Part shown: positions 8,280 to 15,727 of the stretch, one piece after another
Layout of the letters: every line of letters begins with the position of its first letter
Position numbering within the stretch: position 1 is the first letter of the stretch
Source of the DNA: Bradyrhizobium nivariense
GTDB taxonomy: Bacteria > Pseudomonadota > Alphaproteobacteria > Rhizobiales > Xanthobacteraceae
NCBI RefSeq assembly: GCF_029846715.1
Contig: NZ_JARVWW010000027.1
Span: 1-64,000 of the forward strand
Reading direction: 5' to 3'
Length of the DNA stretch: 64,000 nucleotides
Translations under genes and position numbers: made by a program
The notes under the pieces: model-generated
What the model saw: only the letters and a program-made list of their open reading frames with translations
The model's database searches: none
Told to the model about the DNA's origin: nothing

Positions 8280-9629
8280 ATGCCCGATTTTCCGACGCTG
8301 GCGAAGCTTGCCGAAGACCTCGAAAGCGGCCGCACCACCTCCCGCAAGCTGGTCGAGGCTTGCATCGCCAGGATCGCCGATCCGGCCGGCGAGGGGCAGC
8401 GTGCCTTCATCCATGTCGACAAGGACGCCGCGCTCGCGGCGGCGGATGCGATGGACGGTTTGCGCAAGGTGAAGGCGGCGCCGTCGCGCTACGCCGGTAT
8501 CCCGGTCTCGATCAAGGATCTTTTCGACATCAAGGGCCAGGTGACGCGCGCCGGCTCCCGCGCGCTCGACGATTCCTCGCCGGCCGAGCAGGATGCCCCC
8601 ACGGTGGCGCGGCTGCGCAAGGCCGGCTTCGTCGTGATCGGCCGCACCAACATGACCGAGTTCGCCTATTCCGGCATCGGCATCAATCCGCATTACGGCA
8701 CGCCGAAGGGCGTCTGGAACCGGGCCGCGGGCCACGTGCCCGGCGGTTCGTCCTCGGGCGCCGCGGTCTCCGTGCTCGACGGCATGGCGCATGGTGCGCT
8801 CGGCACCGACACCGGCGGCTCCTGCCGGATTCCGGCGGCCTATAACGGCATCGTCGGCTACAAGCCGACGCAGCGCCGCGTGCCGCTCGACGGGGCTGTG
8901 CCGCTGTCGTTCTCGCTCGACAGCATCGGACCGCTGGCGCGATCGGTCAGTTGCTGTGCCATTCTCGATGCCGTGCTCGCGAACGAGCCCATCGTTCCGC
9001 TGAAGCCTCGCCCGGTGAAGGGCATGCGGCTGGCGGTGCCGACCACGATCGCGCTCGACGACCTCGACGCGGCTGTGGCCGAGACGTTCGAGCGTGCGCT
9101 CAAGAGCCTCGCCGATCACGGCGCCATCATCGAGCGCATCGAGATGGCCGAATTCCACGACATCGGCCCGATGAACGCCAAGGGCGGCTTTGCCGCCTCC
9201 GAAAGCTACGCCTGGCATCGCTACCTCATCACGTCCAAGGGCGACGTCTACGATCCCAGAGTCTCCGTGCGCATCATGCGCGGCGAGGCACAGAGCGCGG
9301 CGGACTACATCGATCTTCTCCACGAGCGGCGCTCGCTGATCGCCCGCGTCAATGCGCGCATCGCGCCCTATGACGCGCTGGTGCTGCCGACCACCGCCAA
9401 CACGCCGCCGAAGATTTCGGATCTTGCCGACGACAAGGCGTTCACCAGGGAAAACCTGCGGGCGCTGCGCAATTGCACCCTGATCAACATGATCGACGGC
9501 TGCGCCATCTCGGTCCCTGCGCATCGCGAGGGCGACGTTCCCGTCGGCCTGATGCTGGCGGGCGCGGGCGGGTCCGATCGTCGTATTTTCGAGCTTGCTG
9601 CCGGCATGGAGGCCGTAATTCGTGTTTGA
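8280..9629 (+). CDS. Amidase (amidase-signature family)
   Basis: 449-residue amidase-signature hydrolase; hydrolyses a C-N amide bond by a Ser-cisSer-Lys triad. Visible: Lys79 in VSIKDLF, the GGSSSGAAVS motif (residues 155-164, cis-Ser), and nucleophile Ser181 in GTDTGGSCRIPAA. Length suits the family. ATG 8280 begins the conserved N terminus; an open frame extends to 8151 but that part is His/Ala-rich and unlike the family. Gene and neighbour overlap by 8 bases (the DUF2848 gene starts at 9622), implying translational coupling and a shared pathway. The substrate is not evident; this gene order (amidase then DUF2848) suggests degradation of an amide-containing compound. Confidence 0.9.
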   Translation: MPDFPTLAKLAEDLESGRTTSRKLVEACIARIADPAGEGQRAFIHVDKDAALAAADAMDGLRKVKAAPSRYAGIPVSIKDLFDIKGQVTRAGSRALDDSSPAEQDAPTVARLRKAGFVVIGRTNMTEFAYSGIGINPHYGTPKGVWNRAAGHVPGGSSSGAAVSVLDGMAHGALGTDTGGSCRIPAAYNGIVGYKPTQRRVPLDGAVPLSFSLDSIGPLARSVSCCAILDAVLANEPIVPLKPRPVKGMRLAVPTTIALDDLDAAVAETFERALKSLADHGAIIERIEMAEFHDIGPMNAKGGFAASESYAWHRYLITSKGDVYDPRVSVRIMRGEAQSAADYIDLLHERRSLIARVNARIAPYDALVLPTTANTPPKISDLADDKAFTRENLRALRNCTLINMIDGCAISVPAHREGDVPVGLMLAGAGGSDRRIFELAAGMEAVIRV

Positions 9630-10308
9630 CCTGACTTTCACCGTCGACGCCCAGGACACCACCACGCCGCTGACGCTGGCGATCGACCAGATGGTCATCG
9701 CCGGCTGGACCGGCCGCGACACGATCGCGCGCGACAAGCACATCGCCGAGCTCGAGGCCATGGGCATCGCCCGGCCGGCCTCGACGCCGATCTATTATCG
9801 CGCCTCGGCGCGGCGGCTGACCATGGAAGACCGCATCGAATGCACTGGCGGCGATTCCAGCGGCGAGGTCGAGTTCCTGCTGATCGGCTGGCAGGGCCGC
9901 ATCTTCGTCGGCTGCGGCTCCGATCACACCGACCGCAAGGTCGAGGCCTACAATGTCACGGTCTCCAAGCAGATGTGCGACAAGCCGATCGCATCCACGC
10001 TATGGGAGCTCGAAGACGTCATCGGCCATTGGGACAGGATGATCCTGCGCTCCTACGCCTTCATCAAGGGCGAGCGCGTGCTCTACCAGGAGGGCACGCT
10101 GGATGCGATGCTGCCGATCGCCGACCTCATCGCGCGCGGCTTCGAGAGCGGGGAATTCCCCGACGGCTGCGCCATGTTCGGCGGCACATTCGCAGCCAAG
10201 GGAGGTATCCGCCCCGCCGACCGCTTCGAGTTCGAGCTGGAAGACCCCGTGCTGATGCGCACGATCAAGCACGGCTATGACGTGGTGACGCTGCCGGTGC
10301 TGGGCTGA
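9622..10308 (+). CDS. DUF2848 family protein
   Basis: 228-residue protein I assign to DUF2848, distantly like the fumarylacetoacetate-hydrolase fold (weak recollection). It starts at GTG 9622 inside the amidase gene, an 8-base overlap, so it is almost certainly translated with it. It has no signal peptide or membrane segment. Conserved-looking stretches include TIARDKHIAELEA, EFLLIGWQGRIFVGCGSDHTDR, and a C-terminal HGYDVVTLP. Function unknown; by context it processes the amidase product or a related acid. Followed by a short REP-like palindrome. Confidence 0.75.
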   Translation: MFDLTFTVDAQDTTTPLTLAIDQMVIAGWTGRDTIARDKHIAELEAMGIARPASTPIYYRASARRLTMEDRIECTGGDSSGEVEFLLIGWQGRIFVGCGSDHTDRKVEAYNVTVSKQMCDKPIASTLWELEDVIGHWDRMILRSYAFIKGERVLYQEGTLDAMLPIADLIARGFESGEFPDGCAMFGGTFAAKGGIRPADRFEFELEDPVLMRTIKHGYDVVTLPVLG

Positions 10309-10367
10309 GTTCCGGCCCGGAAATCGGGTGGTTATAGCGGCCGCGATCTGCGACACCCGCGTTCGTC

Positions 10368-10404
10368 ATTCCGGGCTCGTACCCAAGAGGGCGCGCCCCG
10401 GAAT
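10368..10404. repeat. Short REP-like palindrome (ATTCCGGG..CCCCGGAAT)
   Basis: ATTCCGGGC at 10368-10376 is complementary, with one mismatch, to GCCCCGGAAT at 10395-10404. Lone CATTCCGGG-type palindromes of this sort are common between alphaproteobacterial genes. It lies 16 bases upstream of the oxygenase start and just upstream of its ribosome binding site GGAGG, so a hairpin here could affect translation. Confidence 0.5.
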
Positions 10405-10419
10405 ACGGAGGTGGATAGG

Positions 10420-11181
10420 ATGATCGCTATGGCAATTGCGAAACGTGCCCCCGCTGCTACCGTCGATGACGCGGCCGATATCGCCGCCCGCGTCGATGCC
10501 CTCGACTGGCCGCAGATCACCGCCGAGCTCGATTCCCAGGGCTGCGCCGTGCTGAAGAACCTGCTGACGACGGACCAGTGCCGCGCCATCGCGGCCCTCT
10601 ATCCTGACGACGCGCATTTCCGCAGCCGCATCGTCATGGGCCGCCACGGCTTTGGCCGCGGCGAGTACAAATATTTCTCCTACCCGCTGCCCGACCTGAT
10701 CGCGGAGCTGCGCCCTGCGCTTTACACGCACCTGCAGGCCGTCGCGAATCGCTGGAATGAGGCGATGGGGATCGACATCCGCTACCCCGCCGAACACGCG
10801 GCGTTTCTGAAGCGCTGCCACGAGGCGGGCCAGGCGCGACCGACGCCATTGCTGCTGCAATATGAGGCCGGCGACTACAATTGCCTGCATCAGGACCTCT
10901 ACGGCGAGCATGTGTTCCCGCTCCAGGTCGCGATCCTCTTGTCCGAGCCGGGACGCGATTTCACCGGCGGCGAGTTGGTGCTGACCGAGCAGCGCCCGCG
11001 CATGCAGTCCCGCGCCGAAGTGGTGCCGCTCGCGCTGGGGGATGCGGTGGCTTTTGCCGTGCATCATCGCCCGGTGCAGGGGACACGCGGCAGCTACCGG
11101 GTTAATATGCGCCATGGTGTCAGTCGTATCAGGTCCGGCCAGCGCCACACGCTGGGTGTGATCTTCCATGATGCCAAGTAA
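10420..11181 (+). CDS. 2-oxoglutarate/Fe(II) oxygenase, Oxygenase-NA (PF09859-like)
   Basis: 253-residue Fe(II)/2-oxoglutarate dioxygenase of the type named Oxygenase-NA, whose members are thought to oxidise damaged DNA bases. Features: NCLHQDLYGEHVFPLQ holds the HxD iron ligands, the distal His is in RHGVSRI or GQRHTLGVIFHD, and the DIRYPAEHAAFLKRCHEAGQ stretch is typical of the group. ATG 10420 lies 8 bases after GGAGG (10407-10411); an upstream GTG at 10411 overlaps that site and is rejected. The next gene is alkB, 23 bases downstream, a pairing known in other Rhizobiales, so a joint alkylation-repair function is inferred. Confidence 0.82.
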   Translation: MIAMAIAKRAPAATVDDAADIAARVDALDWPQITAELDSQGCAVLKNLLTTDQCRAIAALYPDDAHFRSRIVMGRHGFGRGEYKYFSYPLPDLIAELRPALYTHLQAVANRWNEAMGIDIRYPAEHAAFLKRCHEAGQARPTPLLLQYEAGDYNCLHQDLYGEHVFPLQVAILLSEPGRDFTGGELVLTEQRPRMQSRAEVVPLALGDAVAFAVHHRPVQGTRGSYRVNMRHGVSRIRSGQRHTLGVIFHDAK

Positions 11182-11204
11182 ACCATGCCAGCTGAGCGCG
11201 ACGA

Positions 11205-11858
11205 TTGACTGCGGATTTGTTCGATAGTGCCGCCGAGGCGCAGCCGTCACGCGAGGAGATCGCCGACGGCGCCGTGCTGCTGCGCGGCTTCGTCAAGCCG
11301 ATCGAAAGCGAGCTGATCGCCGCGGTGCGCGCGATCGTGGTGCAGTCGCCGTTCCGGCGCATGACGACGCCCGGCGGCTACCAGATGTCGGTGGCGATGA
11401 CCAATTGCGGCGAGCGCGGCTGGATCACCGATCACACCGGCTATCGCTACGATCCAATCGATCCGCGAACCGAGGCGCCGTGGCCCGCGATGCCGCCCGT
11501 GCTCCGCGAGCTCGCCCGCCGCGCGGCCGAGCAGGGCGGTTTTGCGGGCTTTGCGCCCGATGCCTGCCTCGTCAATCGTTACGAGCCGGGCACGCGGCTG
11601 TCGTTGCATCAGGACAAGGACGAGCTGGATTTTTCCGCGCCCATCGTCTCGGTCTCGCTCGGGCTGCCTGCGACGTTCCTGTTCGGCAGCATGGCGCGCG
11701 GCGACAAGCCGCGCCGGTTCCGCTTGGTGCATGGCGACGTCGTGGTCTGGGGCGGGCCGTCCCGGCTCGCCTATCACGGCGTCGCGCCGCTCGCCGACGG
11801 CGAGCACGCGCTGCTCGGGCGGAAACGGATCAATTTGACGTTCCGCAGGACACGCTGA
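11205..11858 (+). CDS. alkB: AlkB-type DNA/RNA oxidative demethylase
   Basis: 217-residue AlkB homologue; removes methyl lesions such as 1-methyladenine and 3-methylcytosine from DNA/RNA using Fe(II) and 2-oxoglutarate. Visible: substrate-site NRYEPGTRLSLHQDKDE (about 122-138) with iron ligands His135 and Asp137, distal His in LAYHGVAP near 191, and the C-terminal RINLTFRRTR holding the two Arg residues that bind 2-oxoglutarate. No ATG fits the conserved N terminus MTADLF; the start is TTG 11205, a weak initiator suggesting low basal expression. The preceding oxygenase gene ends 23 bases upstream. No Ada box was recognised. Confidence 0.93.
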   Translation: MTADLFDSAAEAQPSREEIADGAVLLRGFVKPIESELIAAVRAIVVQSPFRRMTTPGGYQMSVAMTNCGERGWITDHTGYRYDPIDPRTEAPWPAMPPVLRELARRAAEQGGFAGFAPDACLVNRYEPGTRLSLHQDKDELDFSAPIVSVSLGLPATFLFGSMARGDKPRRFRLVHGDVVVWGGPSRLAYHGVAPLADGEHALLGRKRINLTFRRTR

Positions 11859-11865
11859 TCCATCC

Positions 11866-11979
11866 CCTCATCCTGAGGAGCTTGCGAAGCAAGCGTCTCG
11901 AAGGATGACGGCCGAGCTGCAGCAGCGGGGGCCTTCATGGTTCGAGACGGCGCTTCGCGCCTCCTCACCATGAGGATGA
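11866..11979. repeat. Palindromic repeat (CTCATCCTGAGGAG family)
   Basis: Two facing modules, CCTCATCCTGAGGAG..GTCTCGAAGGATG (11867-11907) and CATGGTTCGAGACGG..CACCATGAGGATGA (11937-11979), fill the space between convergent alkB and the TPP-enzyme gene. The same family recurs at 34374-34501. Typical of Bradyrhizobium chromosomes; may terminate transcripts from both sides. Confidence 0.75.
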
Positions 11980-13608
11980 CTACGGCTTCGGCGGGTGAAT
12001 GAATGCCCAGGGGCTGACTTCCGAATCCCGCGTCACTTCCACCGAGATCAGATACGGCCCGCCATGGGCGAGCGCCTTCTCCATCGCCGCCTTGAACTGG
12101 TCCGGCGCGGTGACGCGCGCGGCCGCGACGCCAAAGGACTCCGCGAGCTTGACGAAATCCGGGTTGACCAGATCGGAGGCCACCACGCGGCCGTCAAAGC
12201 GCTCGCGCTGGTCGCGGCGGACATTGCCATAGGCATTGTTGTTGAACACCAGCGTCACCACGCCGATGTTGAATTGCACGGCGGTGGCGAGCTCCTGCAC
12301 GCCGAACATGAAGCCGCCATCGCCGGTGATTGCCACCACCGGCTTGTCGGGATTGGCAACCTTGGCGCCAAGCGCGGTCGGGAAGCCCGAGCCCAGCGTG
12401 CCCTGATAGCCTGAGGTGATGAAGGTGCGCGGTTCGTAGATCGGAAAGCCGTACCAGGATGCGAAACCGAACTGGGACAATTCATCGGTCACGATCGCGT
12501 TCGCCGGCAGCACCTCGCGCAGGATGCTGAGATACGCCATCTGCGGCTGGATGCGCTGGATCTCGGCTTGCGCCGTCGCAGTGGCCTCGCGGATTTCTCC
12601 CCGCCGGCCGCTGGTCCTGGCGTAGCCGGCCTTCTTCACGGCTGTGACGAGATCGGTCGTGCCGGCCTTGGCGTCGGCGACTATAGCGACATCGGAGGCG
12701 AGCCGCCGCATCTCGGCCGGATCGATATCGACACGAATGGATTTCAGCCCCTGCGGCTGATACGGCCAGCGGAAGCCCGATGCCGGCAGTTCCGCGCGCG
12801 TGCCGATTGCGATCATCAGATCGGTCTTCGGCCAAAGCTTGTAGCCAGCGGCCATGGTCAGCCCGAGCTCATGCGCGTTGGAGACGATGCCGCGGCCGCT
12901 GCGGAAGGCGACCACGGGCGCATCGATCATCTCGGCGAGTTCGAGGATTTCTTCGCGCGCCTCGATCGCGCCGCTGCCGACAAAGATCATCGGCGCCTTG
13001 CTGTTCTTGATCAGCGCGGCGGCCTGCTTGATCATATCGGGGTCGGGCTGCGGCGCCGGCAGCGGCCCCAGCACCTGCGCAGCCGCCGTGTCCGCGCGCT
13101 GGGTGAAGATGTCCCAGGGCATCTCGACCGAGGCGGGGCCGCGCCGGCCGGACGTCATCTCCTGAAAGGCGCGCGCGACGGTGGTCGGCGCGTTGCCGGG
13201 ATATTCGATGCGATCTGCCCATTTCACATAGGTGCGCAGCGTCGCGAGCTGGTCCGGCATCTCGTGCAGATGGCCGCGGCCCTTGCCCAAAAACTGCGTC
13301 GGCACCTGGCCGGTGACGCACAGCACCGGCTCGTTGCAGCCGAAGGCGGTGAGCAGCGCGGCGCTGGCGTTGAGCACGCCGGGACCGGGCACCACGCTGA
13401 ACACGCCGGGCCTGCCGCTGGAGCGCGCATAGCCGAACGCCATGTAGCCGCAGGCCTGCTCGTGCCGCGCGCCGATCACCTTGAGCTGGGCCTGGTGGAA
13501 GGCGTCGAACAGGCCGTAGATTTGCGCGCCGGGCAGGCCGAACACGGTGTCGACGCCATGGGCGACAAGGCCGCTTACGATCGCTTCGCCGCCGGTGAGG
13601 GTGGTCAT
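11980..13608 (-). CDS. Thiamine-pyrophosphate-dependent enzyme (acetolactate synthase-like)
   Basis: 542-residue TPP enzyme of the acetolactate synthase / benzoylformate decarboxylase superfamily. Order: N-terminal Pyr domain with the catalytic Glu in GARHEQACGYMAFGYAR (about 46-62), central domain, then C-terminal PP domain with GDGGFMFGVQEL and NNNAYGNVRRDQ as the TPP/Mg site. An acetolactate synthase proper would need a small subunit, which is absent here. It follows the FAH gene by 24 bases in the homoprotocatechuate operon, so a decarboxylase or carboligase acting on a 2-oxo acid of aromatic catabolism is inferred; specificity cannot be read. It is not part of the canonical hpa set. Confidence 0.85.
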   Translation of the reverse strand: MTTLTGGEAIVSGLVAHGVDTVFGLPGAQIYGLFDAFHQAQLKVIGARHEQACGYMAFGYARSSGRPGVFSVVPGPGVLNASAALLTAFGCNEPVLCVTGQVPTQFLGKGRGHLHEMPDQLATLRTYVKWADRIEYPGNAPTTVARAFQEMTSGRRGPASVEMPWDIFTQRADTAAAQVLGPLPAPQPDPDMIKQAAALIKNSKAPMIFVGSGAIEAREEILELAEMIDAPVVAFRSGRGIVSNAHELGLTMAAGYKLWPKTDLMIAIGTRAELPASGFRWPYQPQGLKSIRVDIDPAEMRRLASDVAIVADAKAGTTDLVTAVKKAGYARTSGRRGEIREATATAQAEIQRIQPQMAYLSILREVLPANAIVTDELSQFGFASWYGFPIYEPRTFITSGYQGTLGSGFPTALGAKVANPDKPVVAITGDGGFMFGVQELATAVQFNIGVVTLVFNNNAYGNVRRDQRERFDGRVVASDLVNPDFVKLAESFGVAAARVTAPDQFKAAMEKALAHGGPYLISVEVTRDSEVSPWAFIHPPKP

Positions 13609-13632
13609 GGCATCATTCCATTCGTTTGTTGA

Positions 13633-14502
13633 TCAGGCTTCGTCGACGACGCCGTTGCGTAAGCTTCCGATGCCCTCGGCTTCGACCTCGACGACATCGC
13701 CGGGCTTCAAATAGCGCGGCGGATCGAACCGCGCCCCGGCGCCAGTGGGCGTGCCCGTCACGATGATGTCACCGGGAACGAGCGTGGCGAAGGTCGAGAT
13801 ATAGCTGATGAGGTAGCGGAACGGGAACATCAATCGGCTTGTGCGGTCGTCCTGCCGCAGTTCGCCGTTGACATGCGTGGTGAGGCGGATGTCGGCGATC
13901 TGCGATTCCTGTGTGTAGGGCACCAGCCACGGGCCGAGGCTGCCGCTGGAATCGAAGTTCTTGCCCTGGGTGACGTTGAACTTGGCATGGCGCAGCCAGT
14001 CGCGCACCGAGCCTTCGTTGCAAAGCATCAGCGCGGCGATGTGATCGAGCGCCGTGCTTTCCGGGATGTGCCGGCCGGCCTTGCCGATGACAAGCACGAT
14101 CTCGCCTTCATAGTCGAGCTGTGCGGAAGCGCGCGGGCGCACCAGCGGCGTGTCGTGGCCGACGAAGGAGCGCGGCGAGCGCATGAACATGCTCGGATAT
14201 TTCGGCGCGTCCTGGCCGTCCTTGTACTCGGCATTGCGGTCGGGATAGTTGACGCCGATGCAGATGATCTTTTCCGGCGCGGGCACCGGCGGCAGCCAGA
14301 TGATGCCACCGAGCGCGTGATCCGGCGTGCGGCCGGCGGCCTCTTCGGCGAGGCTCGCGAGCTTTCCTGCCGCGATCACCTCGCGCAGCGTCGGATAGTC
14401 TTTTGCGTGGCGCGCGGAGAGATCGACAATGCCGCCGTCGACGACGGCGCCGTACTTCGTTGCACCCTTGACGGAATAGGTGGCGAGGCGAGGGAGGTTC
14501 AT
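13633..14502 (-). CDS. hpaG: Fumarylacetoacetate hydrolase family protein (HpaG-like isomerase/decarboxylase)
   Basis: 289-residue FAH-fold enzyme. By context it should be the 5-oxopent-3-ene-1,2,5-tricarboxylate decarboxylase / 2-hydroxyhepta-2,4-diene-1,7-dioate isomerase step. Motifs: CIGVNYPDRNAEY, metal ligands in LDYEGEIVLVIGKAGRHIP, GKNFDSSGSLGPWLV and VTGTPTGAG. The E. coli HpaG is a duplicated two-domain protein of about 430 residues; this is a single-domain version, so dimerisation would supply the pair. ATG 14502 is chosen because the 18-residue upstream extension is Arg-rich and unlike the family. A 175-base gap with an inverted repeat separates it from hpaD upstream; the TPP gene is 24 bases downstream. 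The symbol is inferred from context. Confidence 0.75.
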   Translation of the reverse strand: MNLPRLATYSVKGATKYGAVVDGGIVDLSARHAKDYPTLREVIAAGKLASLAEEAAGRTPDHALGGIIWLPPVPAPEKIICIGVNYPDRNAEYKDGQDAPKYPSMFMRSPRSFVGHDTPLVRPRASAQLDYEGEIVLVIGKAGRHIPESTALDHIAALMLCNEGSVRDWLRHAKFNVTQGKNFDSSGSLGPWLVPYTQESQIADIRLTTHVNGELRQDDRTSRLMFPFRYLISYISTFATLVPGDIIVTGTPTGAGARFDPPRYLKPGDVVEVEAEGIGSLRNGVVDEA

Positions 14503-14522
14503 GGGCAGCTCAGTATTCCTTT

Positions 14523-14649
14523 GTCGTCCCGGCGAAGGCCGGGACCCATACCGCATGATCTATCAAGTGTGCACAATGACAATCCCGAACGACCAACCTT
14601 CGTCAAACTTCTCCCTGTGGTTATGGGTCCCGGCTTTCGCCGGGACGAC
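14523..14649. repeat. 28-bp inverted repeat (TCGTCCCGGCGAA..GCCGGGAC family)
   Basis: 14523-14550 (beginning GTCGTCCCGGCGAAGGCCGG) recurs inverted at 14622-14649 with a single mismatch. This GTCCCGG-centred element is a common dispersed repeat in Bradyrhizobium and relatives. It occupies most of the gap between the FAH gene and hpaD and could attenuate transcription within the hpa operon. Confidence 0.8.
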
Positions 14650-14677
14650 GGCTTGGGAAGCTCGACAGCCATTGGCA

Positions 14678-15661
14678 TCAATCCGCCACCAGCACGTCGG
14701 CCACGAACTTTGGCTCACGCACGGCTTGCCCGGAGAACGGCGAGCCCTGCTCGAACCAGGAGCGCGGGGCCGGTGCACCCCACAGCGTCTGGCGGCGCGG
14801 ATCGCGCAGCGACCAGCGCAGCGGTTCGTGGTCGTGATCGCCGGTGAAATAATCGCTGGTATAGAGCTCGAGCCGGTGTCCATCGGGGTCGCGGACGTAG
14901 AGGAAGAACGCATTCGAGATGCCGTGGCGGCCGGGACCGCGTTCGATGTTCTTCACAAAACCCTGCGAGGCCATGACGTCGCAGAGGTGGATGATGTTCA
15001 TCGCCGTCGGCGTCCAGTAGGCGAAATGGTGCAGCCGCGGGCCCCTGCCGTTGGTGATGGCAAAATCGTGGACATTGCCCTTGCGATGCATCCAGGCAGC
15101 CGCAATGCGTCCGTTCGGTCCGTCCTCCTCGGCGTATTCGGTGAGACGGAAGCCGAGCCGGGCATAGAATTCGACGGTGCCCTGCACCTCGGCGGCGAAC
15201 ACATTGAAATGGTCGAGCCGCTGCGGGTGGCAGCCCCTGTAGAGGTCGTAGCGGCGCAGCAGATGCGGCCGCCGGTCCATCGTCGCATAGAGCTCGATCT
15301 GGAAACCAAAGGGATCGGTGAATTGCAGCGTGCGGCCCTGAAAGGGCTGATCGACGAAGGCGTAGCCAAGGCCGTTCTCGGAGAGGAACGCGGCAGCCTT
15401 GTCCAGATCCCCGCCGTTGCCGACCTTGAAGCCGAGGCGGTTGCAGGCAGGCACCGCCGCCTTGCGCAACACCAGCGAGTGATGCTGATGCTCCTCGGCG
15501 GCGCGCAAGTAAACGACCTTGTCGTCGGCGTCCTCGACATGCAGGCCGACAACGCTTTCATAGAACTCGCGGCTGAGCTTCAGGTCGGTGACATCCAGCA
15601 CGGCATGGCTGGAGCGGATGATGTTGAACGGCGGCTCGAAGACGTGTTGCGGTGCGGGCAT
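14678..15661 (-). CDS. hpaD: 3,4-dihydroxyphenylacetate (homoprotocatechuate) 2,3-dioxygenase
   Basis: Extradiol ring-cleavage dioxygenase of the vicinal-oxygen-chelate type, 327 residues, like the Brevibacterium and Arthrobacter homoprotocatechuate enzymes. It opens the ring between C2 and C3 to 5-carboxymethyl-2-hydroxymuconate semialdehyde. The two-domain VOC layout is visible, and the metal triad is His151 (RLDHFNVF), His212 (LHHFAYW) and Glu265 (HRLELYTSDYF). Note that E. coli HpaD belongs to an unrelated type III family; the symbol here denotes function. Lies between hpaE (upstream) and the FAH gene on the minus strand. Confidence 0.9.
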   Translation of the reverse strand: MPAPQHVFEPPFNIIRSSHAVLDVTDLKLSREFYESVVGLHVEDADDKVVYLRAAEEHQHHSLVLRKAAVPACNRLGFKVGNGGDLDKAAAFLSENGLGYAFVDQPFQGRTLQFTDPFGFQIELYATMDRRPHLLRRYDLYRGCHPQRLDHFNVFAAEVQGTVEFYARLGFRLTEYAEEDGPNGRIAAAWMHRKGNVHDFAITNGRGPRLHHFAYWTPTAMNIIHLCDVMASQGFVKNIERGPGRHGISNAFFLYVRDPDGHRLELYTSDYFTGDHDHEPLRWSLRDPRRQTLWGAPAPRSWFEQGSPFSGQAVREPKFVADVLVAD

Positions 15662-15727
15662 TGCGTTTTCCCTCTCTAGACCCCGTCATTCCTCGCTGGC
15701 ACTCCGCGCGCCGAGGAACCGCGAGCG

